From positions 16,149,691 to 16,213,690 of the forward strand of contig NC_092026.1 in NCBI RefSeq assembly GCF_042242105.1: DNA of 64,000 nt, given 5' to 3'. A program made the position numbers and the translations under genes. The first letter of the stretch is position 1, and the number at the start of each line of letters is the position of its first letter. Positions 51,756 to 63,839 of this stretch are shown one piece after another. The stretch comes from Pempheris klunzingeri. Lineage: Eukaryota > Chordata > Actinopteri > Acropomatiformes > Pempheridae. The notes below the pieces were generated by a model. That model saw only the letters and a program-made list of their open reading frames with translations, had not been told where the DNA came from and made no database searches.

Positions 51756-53464
51756 CCTAGGAGACATATTAGAAAATTACTATTTCAGTTTCAAGAATAA
51801 CATTGCAGATACCGATCATCATATGAAGTCTGTAGCAGAGATAAGTCGACTGAATCATCCTTCTCTTCCTGGAACTAAGATGGAAGAATGGCCTAAATGG
51901 GAACTGATGGTAAAAATGCCTGGTAGACTTGTCGACTTCGCCTGTCCAATCAGCTTTTATTTTAAGCTAATGTATCTCTAACACATGAAGCACCCAACAC
52001 TAAGAGGGGTCACGAACTATTTCAAGTGGAATCTCTTATGGAGAGTGAGCTGAAGCTTGCTAATTCAGTGCCAACTCATTGGGTTTTATTGGGCCACGTT
52101 TCTAAATAATTTGCAGCTTGTATTGGAAAAACATGACCATAGTAAAGGGGACATTGTTTCTGGGAAGAGATGTTGTTGTTTTGTTGCTGAAATGATATTT
52201 TTTTTTCATGATGAGGGCTGGGGCTGGAGCAGAAGTCTCAAAGAGGAGCAAATAAACCCAGACTTATCTGAAATGTGAGTAAGAAAACACTGAATCCCAA
52301 CAGCCAAACAACATTATGGGTACAGTAGACAGAAAGAGCCACAAAACTTTGTGTCCACACTGTCGAGGTCATTGGCAGCGTGTTACAGTACATTTCATTC
52401 CCGCTAGACTCAGTATTCATAACAATTGGATTAGCAAAACATTCCTCTTCTCCCCTACTTTCATCTCCCCATCATTAAATAGCCAATGCACATTTTCTGT
52501 TACTTTTCCCACAATTACCACGTTCCACAAAAGCACCCTCCTCATCCAGCATTCTGGGGTATTTAGCCTTTCGTCCTCGTTGCTGCACTCCCTGAGAAAT
52601 CTCACATACCTCCTACAGGCTGCTGGATTCCATCTGCCTCTCCCCAGCTGCTGCGGAATAATGCAGTTTTGTTGTATGTATCTCTGTGCGTGCACATACT
52701 TTACCAGGTGTCCAGCGCTGTGGATCACATGAACATTTATCACACTGTCACATCCCAGCCCTTACACAGTGCACTAATAACCGCAACGGGATTAGATCAT
52801 TTGTCACATTGAAGATAAGCCCGTCCTTCCCGCCCATCCTCAGGTCTCAGAATAAGGGGTCAAGTGGCGTACACCGAAAGTCAACATAAGGAGAGTGAAA
52901 ACTGAAAGTGTTTACTACGATGGCAGGAAGAGGGGGGTGGACCTTCCCTCCCGTACTTTCCCTTCTTTTTCTCACCATCTGCTACTTCACAGATTTGCGC
53001 TGCACGCAGAAATAAGTCCATATGACCAACACTTTAAAGCGCCGTTGGAGTTTTGCTGGCTCTTGTAAAACAGCCATAAACTGTAATGAGTTGTAGTAAT
53101 GCACATAGTCAGGAGAAATGCAGTGTTGTTAAGTAAACATATATAGGAGATGTTTGGTTTATAGGGTCATTATTCTCATTTTCACAAACACTCTTCTCTA
53201 AGCCCCGTCCTTCTTAGTCTCTGTTGCTACTCCTGTCAAACTTTCCATTGCAGCGCTGCACTTTTTCAAACAGGGCTTGTGTTAAAGGGTCTTAAATATG
53301 GGCTTAATGGCTAAAAGACTGAGGCTAAAGCTACATGTTCCATATAGAAAGTCAGCGTCCTCACCAGTTGATGATGCACAGGACACAAGAGTAGTTTGCC
53401 CCAATGTATCATTATAGCGCAGCAATTAAATTAATATGTCATAAACATACACTTTTTACACAAT

Positions 53465-53755
53465 TAACAAATATTTTCATCGTTGATTAATCTCACGACC
53501 GTTTTCTCAGTTAATTGATTATTCCTTTGGCCTATAAAAAGTCCATCTCAGTTTCCCACAGCTCAAGGTCTGATGGACAATATGAAACAGAGAAGAGAGA
53601 AAAACAGCAAATCCTCACTTTTAAGAAGCGGGAGCTGGATTTGTTTTGGCATTAATGTTTCAAAAGTAAATCAAACAACTGTTGAATTTTTTAAGAATAG
53701 TTGGCAGCAATTTTCTGTCAACTCATCGATTAATCGACCAATCATTTAAGCTCTA
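53465..53755 (-). repeat. 'GACTGCAACTAATGAT' fish repeat, copy 2
   Basis: Bounded by ATCGTTGATTAATCTC on the left and CATCGATTAATCGACCAATC on the right. Inside are GGCCTATAAAAAGTCCATCTC, minus its first base, and CACTTTTAAGAAGCGGGAGC. This fits a well-known teleost MITE-like repeat with palindromic ATTAATCGAT-rich ends. Confidence 0.65.
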
Positions 53756-54168
53756 CAAATAACCCTGTTTGGATGTTACTGTGGAAAGGCATTCTTGGAC
53801 AGATCAGATCGATGCTTCATTGTTTGTATCTTCAAAACAGTTTTTCACTTTTAAAAGTGGATGAGGATGATTAAGCGATGAGTTTGGCTGATGCAATGTT
53901 ATCTCAGTAGGGTTTTGGCTGGAGTTGCTGGAGAGCAAACTCTCTCCTAAGGAAAGTTGCTGCACATATTTCATACGGACACACAGCAGTGAGAGATAAA
54001 GTGTTGATTTCATGGTTTAATATTGGCGCAGGACAGAAGGCGTATCAAAAGGCAGTGATTGTGAAGTTATGTGGTGCAGGTCAAAGGTCAGACAACAGCT
54101 GAGGAAGAGGTGGTAGGGAGGGGCGCCTCACAGCACCCGAGCCTCAAAATCCATGTGTAAGAACAGAA

Positions 54169-54198
<30 letters not shown>
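54169..54198. repeat. (TG)n microsatellite
   Basis: About 28 bp of TG dinucleotides in the intergenic region upstream of tgm1. Confidence 0.85.
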
Positions 54199-54200
<2 letters not shown>

Positions 54201-56279
54201 ACACTATGCTCGCTTCTGATTTTTCAACTCCGGTCGGATGACATTCCCCTCCCTTCAACTATTTCCTCTAAATATTTGGCAAAAACTCTCACAATCATTG
54301 TGACGCACACAATGGATGGAGCCAGCTGTATGTATCGCAACTTGATCTCCACCCAAAACTGAAGTCACGCTCTCGGAGACCACTTTGTGCCGCCTTAACT
54401 CCATCTCTAATTTTAGAAAAGAGGAACAAACATGTAGATTGAAATGAAGCGACAAGCATGACAGGATTCAATGCATTTTGGTTAGAGAACAATGACTCTA
54501 AGCTTTTCCCACTGACACACAGATAGCAGGTGACTAAATATTTGGGGTGATAAATGCAAAAGTATAATTGGCCGAATAATACTGCAGATATTACCTTGAA
54601 AGACAGGTGGACTTGTGAGATCACCATCACACCATGGTGTGATGGACCAATCAGTGCAGCCTACATGGCGGTTTTAGGTGTGACAACAGCGAGAAGCAAG
54701 TGCAATGGCAGCTTAGATGCTGCTTAATCATCGGGAACTTCTCCAAACTGACTTTCAAACTGAGTTTTGACAAAGTTAAGGGAGGTTGTAAGGGTAGATG
54801 GTGATAGATCACCTCCCAAGTGTGTGTATATGTGTGTGTGTGTGTGTCTTCTTTTTTTTTTTTTGTTAATGTGCCTGTCCCTTTACAAACAGTTTCTACT
54901 TCCCACATGGTTCTGTGTAACAAACCATCTGTTGTGTCAGGTTGCTTCAAATATGCTTTTGAAATGTAACAACAGGCTGTTTTGTTAGTAATTTGTGTCT
55001 TTGCAAGCTTTAAGAAGGCCAAGTTATCTCACCGCTGCACCTTAGGTGGCCTAAAATTGCCCAATTAGAGTCATCCACTCAAGCCCTTAAAACCACAAAA
55101 AAGCCATTCCACAAGACTAATTTTTTGGCAGCTTTGCTCTTAGCTCACACTTTAATGCACAAACTTAAATTGGATTTCGAATACAGCCATCACCCCCCCA
55201 CCCACCCCACCCTCCCCATCACTACCACATGTATCAGTTCTTCCATTAAGCTGTGCCCTCTCCCCCTGCAGCTCTCTTCAGTCAGTTTGTGTTGGCTGGC
55301 AGGCCAGCGCAGTCGGTATGCCCACTGGCCCCCTCAGATAAGCACTTCAAATTCAAGTCACTGTTCCCAAACAACAACAACACCACCTTTAAATTGCCTG
55401 ACTTGTTTGTCTAGCGGTATTGGTCCCATGAAAAATGAATTAAATGATTAAAACAAAAAGATGTCACAGCGCAGCAAAAGCCATCAGAAAATCAGCTGCA
55501 ACTGTTTGGCCACCAACCAACAGGGTCGAGGGCATGAAAACACTCAAACTAATTGACTGTTTTCTTTACTGAAATCATTTCTTTAAAAAAAAAAGCAAAG
55601 GAAAAAAGTGGGTAGAACAGGAAACCACTTTCTTGAAGTTTGGAAGGATGCCTTCTTATCAACTGCTGGAAATCAATCAGAGGAACTGATTACTTTTGCT
55701 GCAACAGTGAGATAGAGAAATGCAAACCAGATGTTATACTGTGTTATATTCTGATACGGCCCTCTGTCCGCTCTGTTTTATTCTTTATAAGGCAAAATCT
55801 CTGAGGAGGACCATCTCATAAACCTTGATCTTACTCTACCAGACTTCCTCTGTTGTCTAAAAGAAGAAACCGTTAGGTCATGCGCGTCAAGTTCACTTCA
55901 CTTAACATCTCCCTTATAAGAGTAAAGCACTTGGGAGTAACAGTGACTGGAAAACTTACTCGATCTGTGTGGATTCTTCTCTGGATCAGCGACCAATCCT
56001 CTGCTTCGCTCTCAGTGATTATCTCTCAACTTTTGGTAGAGTTTTCTTCCTTCACTCGCTCCTGTTCTTGGATCAGAATACTTCTAAACTTGTCCTGAAA
56101 TGTACTGCACGGTGCTTTAAGCTCACACACACACACACACACACCCCTGTGGCTCGCGGCTCAGCCCACCCCGCCCCTATCTTAACGGGGCTGAAGTTTC
56201 CCACTCCCACCAGGAGGTCCCGGTGTGGACGCGCTGCGTAAAAGAGCGCACGTAGTGTATCGTTACAATATGGGACGCA

Positions 56280-56280
<1 letters not shown>

Positions 56281-56360
<80 letters not shown>
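56281..56360. repeat. (CT)n(CA)n compound microsatellite
   Basis: About 45 bp of CT repeats run directly into about 34 bp of CA repeats. It sits in a CpG-containing stretch (56150-56280). Confidence 0.95.
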
Positions 56361-56362
<2 letters not shown>

Positions 56363-56754
56363 GACGGCTGGGCAGAAACAATTTGTTACGCAATGCGAGC
56401 TTGCTGGAAGGGAGTGGAAGCGCAGAGTCAGTGGAGGGCAGGGAAATAAGTATTTAATGCTTGAATGTGCATGGTGAGTCGTTGTGTGGTCACCCAATAA
56501 AAGCAGCAGTGAACCAGAGGTGGGAACTGCGGCAGCAGCGCCATAAAGCCGACAATTATCTTATCAACTACATTCAGGGGGAAAGGGGGGTATAGTTCTT
56601 CTCCTTAAAGAATACAAAGTAAACTTCAGCCAGTGAAAAATAAAAAAAGAGTTGTAAAGTAAAGTAAACAGGTTTATTATCATGGATGTAACGACCAAAA
56701 GACACCAAAGCAACACCTTCAGGGTTCTGCCAGATTACTGTGAAATGTAGTCAG

Positions 56755-56935
56755 TACCATGTGTCTTTTAAATTAGTAAATTTAAATGTAAATGTGATGT
56801 AAAGATGTAATTAAAAAATGTAATCAAGCAATCCTTGACAATGTCAAATTGCCTTTTTATTCAAATGTAATCTGGAGTAATTACTTCATTACATAAACCT
56901 AATTACATGTAATCTATTACTACCCAGCACCGCAC
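56755..56935 (+). repeat. Fish 'TAATCTGGAGTAATTAC' dispersed repeat
   Basis: Contains AATGTAATCTGGAGTAATTA and ends with ACATGTAATCTATTACTACC and CAGCACC. I recognise this combination as the end of a common teleost repeat (…TGTAATCnGTTACTCCCCA). Partial copy. Confidence 0.55.
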
Positions 56936-57524
56936 ACTATGAATGGCATGTGGTAGATGGAAGGTTGGACCTCCTCCATAGGAAACCCCCGTGTCACTCT
57001 ATAAAGGAAAACATTACTGGACATTTGACTTCCCCTGCTCACTTTCATTTCTCCTCCATCAGTCAGTTTACTGAAAAACATCAGAGGAAAAACTCATTCT
57101 GACCTCTCCTCCCATAAAGTCCCATCCTAAGTTTAAACCATGTGACCGCAAGCCCCAAAAAGGCAAACTTCAAATCACCGGAAGAGATTCATGCATTTAG
57201 AGGATGGACAGAGCGTGTGTTTGCTATTGCATGCTGCAGATTTCAGTCCAAAGCATGAACACAGCAGAAACACTAATCTTACTGTTTCCAGCTGGCAGTG
57301 ACCAATGAGAGCACAGGGTGTCGGCGACTGACGCGTCAGTAAATTGGCAGGAGATCATGATGAAGTCATCTCTGATCAGTGGTGATGATAAGGAAAAACC
57401 AAAGCACTGATACATATCTAAACCTGCCTCAGCTGTCAGTCAGCGGCAGATGCTTACACGTCATACCTGCTGAGAAACACGGCTACAACCCAGTGAGATA
57501 ATCAGGTTGTTGTTGTCATTCTAA

Positions 57525-57975
57525 GAGTCTTCAGCCATGCTAGCTGCCCTGCGAGGCTGTACTAAGGCACCACAGTACCTCAAATTACATGCTAATGCAA
57601 CGACACTGTTAACATGCTGATGTGTAATGTTTAGCATGCTCTCAATCTTAATGTAATGCACTACCATGCAACACAGGCTAATTAGCACTAAACACAAGGG
57701 ACGGCTGATGCTCATGTAATTAGGCTGCTTTAGCCAGCAGGTATTTGTTCATAAACCGAAGAATTGGACAAACAAAAACTGGAACTGATGATGTTGTTAG
57801 ATGACGATGGTGCTTTAGGGACTTAGTTCACTAGATCTGTAGAAAATTCTGGTCTCGTGGTATTTTGTTTTGCTGCTTGAAGAAAAGTCTGGGGATCACA
57901 GAGTCATTAGGATTCATCCTGTGGGAGCTGTAGAAAGTCTGTAGAAAATTTCATGGCAATCCACCCAATAGTTTT
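57525..57975 (+). repeat. Fish dispersed repeat, 'TTCATGGCAATCCA' family
   Basis: In order: TTCAGCCATGCTAGCTGC, GCTAATTAGCACTAAACACA, AGCAGGTATTTGTTCATAAA, TTCATCCTGTGGGAG and AAATTTCATGGCAATCCACC. This is the layout of a very common percomorph interspersed repeat, here nearly full length but diverged. Confidence 0.7.
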
Positions 57976-60096
57976 TTATTATTATTTAGTATTTTATTAT
58001 GGAGCACAGTGGTGGGCTGTCTGTCACTGGCATCCATGGAACCCTGTACTGTAGCCTAGTCTACTGTACAACATACAAATATAAACAAAATAGCAGTACG
58101 CTGATGTAATTGTACTGTGTGTATTAAGCCGTGTTTTGAGTGCTGGGTGGTGGTTTATTCAGCAGCCCGAGAGAAGAAACTGTTTTTCATTCCAGCGGTG
58201 TTGGATTTAATAGTACATTATCTCCTGCCACATGGACGGGGCGGGGGGGGGGTCAAACAGTCCAGATCAGGGTTGGGGAGAATCCTTTAGACAAGATAAG
58301 CAGGGCAGCACTGAGTAAAATACAGCATAAAGCACACAGTAAACAGCATGCGGCACAGTCACATTTTTATTGAATATATGCAGAATATAGTATAAAAGAC
58401 AAACAGATTTATATCATCTACTATTCTAATTTATCTTAAATAGATGTAGTCGGTTATTGAGTAGTTGTCAGGTTTTTAAATGGTATTTTAATGACCCTTT
58501 TTTCCATGTCAGCGCTTTTGACGTGCCATAACAGTAAAAGCACAGGCGTAATTAATAACATTAATGATGGCTAAATTTTCCTTTGGGTGTGCCAGCTCCA
58601 GGGTTTGTGTGCCGTGTGTGGTGTCTCACTACAATGACTCTCGGGTTAATTTGTTAATGTTATTAGTTACACCTGTTATTTTCCTGCTATTAGAAGTCAA
58701 ATTGTCTGCAGTAAAAAGGGCTTCATTTTAAACAAACCCCTTAATGACAAAGAAGTAACAAAGCAACCTGAGGGGAAGTGATTCATTAATTTGTCGCGGT
58801 GCCATTTGCAGATTTATTTCTGTAAGAACAGGGGCTTAGAGCCATACATTACATTTTTGTCATAACTATTTGTATTTTGAAAAATGCAGACCATTTGAGG
58901 GTCTTATTGTTCATCCTGCTGGCCTGACACCAGTGTGATAAATGACACAGACAACATTTGCGGCTTCTGCAGAGCAGTGGGCGTGAGAGGAAACATAAAG
59001 GTGACTTGGGTTCGCCGAGTATCTGAGTATAACAGATGGGACTGGGTCCTGGCGCTCTCACTGTACGTGGGAAACCAAACAGCCAAAGGAAACTTCCTGA
59101 CTTTGGGGGACATGTCAGGACTGGGGGGAAATGTGCTCTTTGTATTAGCTTCTATGAGTTTTCACTGAAAAGAACAAGGGGAAATTAACTGATGTTGATC
59201 ATCATATGTGGATAAAATAAGAGCGCCAACCTTCCTGTAAACATGTCCCTGTGTCAAGGAGTGTCAGAATATTTTTGGTATGTGCTGTATTGACACGTCT
59301 CTGTTAAATAATAACCAAGTTCCTCTGACCTTTTCTTTACTTGTGAGGATCAAAAAGGCACAGAGCTACAGCACACGACTAAATAATCTGTTATAGTTAT
59401 AGTAGTTACAGTTAAATAGTCAGATAAAAAAAATACAGTGGTTGAAAATAAAATGAAGGGAAAGTTCGTATGGTGTTAAAGTAATGGTTTGACATCTATC
59501 TAATCTATCTAATTAGATATGTGTGGTTTTGCATGTATTTCCAGACCAGAAATCCAAATCTTGAAATCCAAAACAAGGTTTAATTCATTTCATTCGTTGT
59601 GTTGACGTATCAGAGCCAAAGGTTTTCACAGAGGGGATTTTGAATATCTCTTTTTGCCACTCCATAAATCAGCTGTCAACAGCCATAAAAACACCATTTT
59701 GTCATGTTTTTATGGACAAAAGTCATATAAGTCAGGCTATGAATGTAAAAACCTTCAGAATATAGACAGGAATAAAACCTGTTTATTTTCTTAAATGTTC
59801 ATTTTTAGAAAATAGCCTTGAAAGATAAAGAAATCTACGGAAACAAAAAATTAAGTGCACTAAAATGCTAAATGTGTATGTAAACAATTAAATGTGTATT
59901 TTGCCCATTTTCTTTCCAGTAGTCTGAAAGAGGAGCATGTTATGGAAGCAAAATAAGCCAAAATCTCGATATTGGCCAGTGCATGAAAAAGACAATGTTT
60001 TTTTCATGTTCAGAAAACATCAATAAATAAAACAATGGAGAAATGCTTTAGGATCATAAAACAAATTTCAAGGACTGTCCTTTTCACATACATTGT

Positions 60097-60360
60097 AAAG
60101 GGCGGCTGTGGCTCAGTGGTAGAGTGGGTCGTCCCTCAATCAGAAGGTCGGGGGTTCGATCCCCAGCTCCTATGGGTCAACATATCGAAGTGTCCTTGGG
60201 CAAGACACTGAACCCCAACTTGCTCCTGAAGCATGGCTTCAGTGTGTGAATGAGTATGAAAGAATTAAGAATCCTCCAAATTACTCCTGTGTGAATGGGT
60301 GAATGAGGATGTCATGTAAATAACTAGAAAGGAGCTATACAAATACAGACCATTTACCAT
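60097..60360 (+). mobile_element. tRNA-derived SINE
   Basis: The head resembles a tRNA gene: an A-box TGGCTCAGTGGTAGAG (60109-60124) and a B-box GGTTCGATCCC (60153-60163). A tRNA-unrelated body follows (CCTTGGGCAAGACACTGAAC) and the tail is AAAGGAGCTATACAAATACA ending in CATTTACCAT. The tail is like that of the LINE at 48722, which suggests mobilisation by the same LINE type. A truncated relative lies at 13171-13286. The tRNA head itself is too diverged to be a working tRNA gene. Confidence 0.88.
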
Positions 60361-61045
60361 AAAGATCAGGCCCATCCTGTCTCAGAACGGTGCAGAGAAA
60401 CTTGTAGATGCATTTGTTTCTTCCAGGCTGGATTATTGCGGGTTCTTAATACCAGACTGCCCCAACACTTCACCCACATTAACCCACAGGCTCCTCTCCT
60501 GTGGAACCTTCTTCCAGTTTTGGTCTGGGAGGCAGACACCATCTCTGCCTTTAAGAGTTGGCTGGATATGGGACTTCCATGGATCAGTACATATATATAT
60601 ACATATATACACCTGACCCCACGATTCAATTCATATCATCAGTCATTGCTCATCATTAGTCATAATTATTCATAGTCATATTCCTTCTATTATTATAGTT
60701 GTTATGGTTGTATACTTTTATTTTAATTATTGTTGTGGCTGTGCATCTCTCTCGCTGTCTTCCTCTCACACTGAGCATTGTCCTGGCAGAAATCCACCCA
60801 CCTCTGAGTTGGCTTCTGTTTGAGGTTCCCACCCGTTAAAGGGGAGTTTTTCCTCGCCGCTGTCACAGAGTGGTCGCTAATGTGAGGATTCTTGACTCCT
60901 TTATTTTGAATTGTCAAAGTTTTGGGTCTCTCTTAATTAAAGAGTTTGGGTCAAGACCTGCTCCGTATGAAAAGTTTCTTGAGATGATAATATTTTTCAT
61001 GAATTGGTGCTATATAAACAAAAATAGATTCATTGATTTTTTTTC
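60361..61045 (+). mobile_element. LINE 3'-end fragment directly after the SINE
   Basis: Broken frames read KLVDAFVSSRLDYCG and then PLLWNLLPVLVW...TISAFKSWL, the RT C-terminus of a fish LINE. The 3'UTR follows with GTTAAAGGGGAGTTTTTCCT, TTAATTAAAGAGTTTGGGTC, AGACCTGCTC and TTGGTGCTATATAAACAAAA. Frameshifts make it dead. It abuts the SINE at 60360 with no gap that I can see. Confidence 0.75.
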
Positions 61046-61185
61046 CTGCCTGCTTCCAGCCTCTAAGTTGGGCTAAGCTAACAGTTTCATAGCTTCGTAT
61101 TTAATGGACATGCTATGTTTTAGCTAAAAGTTGAAATAGACAAACTTAGCGTAAAGACTGAAAGCAGGAAGAAACAGCTAGAAAT
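61040..61185 (-). mobile_element. MITE-like fish element, copy 5 (fragment)
   Basis: Contains GGGCTAAGCTAACAGTTTCA, CTTCGTATTTAATGG and ACTTAGCGTAAAGACTGAAA, words shared with copies 1 to 4. It lies at the end of the LINE fragment. Confidence 0.55.
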
Positions 61186-63839
61186 AGCCAAAATAATAAA
61201 AACAACAACAGTGTGCTGACTGTAGCTTCAGCAAACACAATGGACAGAAATGAGAATGAGTCCCATTTTCTCATCTGAGCAAAAAAGCAAATAAACGTAC
61301 TTCCCAACATCTGTGAACATTTCTTTAACACTAGATTTGCACTCGTAATGTAGAGTAGGGGTCAGAGCGATTGCAATACTGTTTCCATTACTGTTCTGAC
61401 TAATATAACTTCTCACCGGTTTCCCAAAAAATAGATTACATTTTCTCAGGCGGCCAAAACCCAGAGACTGACAGAAGAGAAAAGTCACAGACAACTTTCA
61501 TGTGTGGAAGAATAAGAATGTAGACGTAATTATTTCAAAAGAACTGCTCACTCCAATGAGTCCCTCCCTGCTCTGATTCATATGATTTATAACAGGACTG
61601 TGACATCAAGAGCAGTGTTTTGCAACGGTGTGACGAAATGTGTCTCCGCGTACGTCTGTGTGACTCTTTGGGTCTAATCAGTTGCAGTGTTCATTCACAG
61701 TTTGATGTGTGGGGGCTGATTCATTTGCTGCAGTTGCTCTGGAGATGAACACAAACAGTCGAAGCCAACACGAGCGCTGCTGTTGAACAAATGATCCCCC
61801 CCCCCCCGCTCCACACACACACACACACACACACCTGCTCTGAACCCCCTGCTCCAGCTATTCAATAGAGTCTTGAGCATGCAAATCTCTCCTTTGTGAA
61901 TTAATGTTACAGAGCTATGTGGTACCTTTTAGATAGGAAATATTTTCTTCACATTTACCTGGATACCCTTCATTAGTGGACATTGTAAAGTCTTTTTAAA
62001 ATATTGCACATTCAGCATATAAGAAATTCCACTTTTCTATGGAAAGTATGACATGTTCTTTGTGTGTATTTGTGATCAGAAATGACAACATCTCAACTTG
62101 CCTCACCTCTGATTCATTTAACTACATGCCCAAACACACACTGCAGCCAGGGCTATGTCACTTTTCAGGGGAAATCTAACGCTGTCAAGTCAAAAGCAAA
62201 ACTCAGGTCCAAAGTCCTGAACTTTAGATTTTGAGTTTTGAAATATGTTACTCTCTTAGATCCAATATGAAATTATTATTATTTTTTTTTTACTGTTTGT
62301 AAAATTTGAGTTACTTATTTCTCCAAACTTAATGAGATTCTTTGGTTTTGGTGTCAAAAGCTCTGCATGAAATGTAAAAGAAATCATAGCAGGCTATGTG
62401 CCACTGACCTCCACATTAAAACCATCAGGTTGTAAAAACCTGAGGGGGGAATACAGTCAAGTTCACACAGGACGCATTCTGCTCAGCCAAAGACAAAAAT
62501 AGAGATGGGGTGCATGTGACTATATTAATTGGATGGGCAGAATTAAAGGAGCACTCTGCTCGATATTAACCATGAATGAAGCCTGTTTTCATGCAGTAAG
62601 TGTACCAACACAAAGTCTCATTCTAAAACTTCTCGATTTTACGCTACTTAAATGAAATCCTTCCATAATTTTAGAATCACTCATTAAAAGAAGAGAACAT
62701 AAGCCGATACAACAGTTTAATTTCCCCAGTGGAAAGGCTGTCTGACAGCAATGTGAAGTGGTGAATATATTCTAAATCTGGTGTACACTTAAACTGAGAT
62801 TGATGTTTTAAGCGGGCCTTTGTTTAGGTGGCCAAAATAAGTTTTTCTGCTGACCCCATCCACAGCAGCATGTTGCTTAGCGTCCATGCTGGTTCTCCTG
62901 TCTGCTTCTCCAAACTGGAGGCGAGGTAACCACAATCTACTGCGAGTGATACATTAACTTAACTGGATAAATACCTCATACAACCTCAGTTTAGAAAAAA
63001 AAAAAATCTGAACTATGGCTTTAAAAACCCTGATAAAGTCACGAGTCACTGGTGTTAAAGTTGGGCTGCAGGATGTTTTATTTTTTACACTGGGTCACAT
63101 GAATATGAGGTTGTAGACGAGGATGGCCTTTAAATCCTGCCAGGAAAGTGGCCATGCTGCCCTCTGGTGGATACAAACTAAGCTCTGTGTACTTTATGAA
63201 TTAACCTGAATCAATTTTAATATGTGTTATTGTCAAAAGGCCTAATGTACTATCATGTAGAATATGTCCTGGTTTATGGGGTGAATGCATTATTGATAAG
63301 CTCGACTACTTGAATATACTTTCAATTGCCACAATTTGCACACACAAAAAATACATTTCTCTTTACTATCCTCTGTTAATAACTTAATCACATGCATGTT
63401 TAGACACAAGATAGTTTTGAATGGGAAATGTTCATTTTGTGAATTCTCTGAACTAAAGACATCATCACTGTGCACGTGCACACATCAGCAGCAGCACAGG
63501 CAATACAGAACTGCAAATAGTGCAGCACCAAGAAGGCAGTTCATGTGGTCAGGGGGTGATGTAGCATGTGATGAATTCATTTATTTCTGTTGGTGTCCAT
63601 CCCATTGACAGTAATATCGACACTTTGGGTTATGATCTAGCCTCCTAGACAGCAAATACTGTTGATGATCCTCCCATTGCTATTCATTAACTGACTGGAG
63701 ACAATATACATAATGAAATAAATAAATAAAATGAAAAACGGAATAAAGAAATGTCTCATCAATTATAAGTAAATAAATCCATAAATAAATGCATTTGAAT
63801 TTATCCAAATAAACAGAAAGGAACAACTTCCTTAGTCAG
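61186..63839. other. Gene-free right-hand intergenic region
   Basis: No supported exon. The stretch from about 62540 to 63010 contains GCTGACCCCATCCACAGCAG, TCTGCTTCTCCAAACTGGAG and a preceding AAAGGAGCACTCTGC, which I associate with a teleost interspersed repeat. A CTGCCCTCTGGTGG word at 63158-63171 resembles another repeat edge or a CTCF-type core. Confidence 0.5.
61795..61835. repeat. Poly-C and (CA)n tract
   Basis: A run of about 12 C is followed by GCTCC and about 24 bp of CA repeats. Similar poly-C runs occur at 26084-26098 and 26390-26402. Confidence 0.85.

Larger units (their letters stand above)
51768..60090. other. Gene-free region upstream of tgm1
   Basis: About 8.3 kb with no exon I can support. 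It should contain the tgm1 promoter and any 5'UTR exon. Repeats seen: fish repeat copies at 53465-53755, 56755-56935 and 57525-57975, and microsatellites at 54170-54197, 54826-54847, 56126-56145 and 56281-56360. Confidence 0.55.

Noticed and set aside
60101-60172. A possible tRNA gene with A- and B-box motifs
   Set aside because: It is the head of a SINE: a tRNA-unrelated body and LINE-like tail follow, and a truncated relative exists at 13171.
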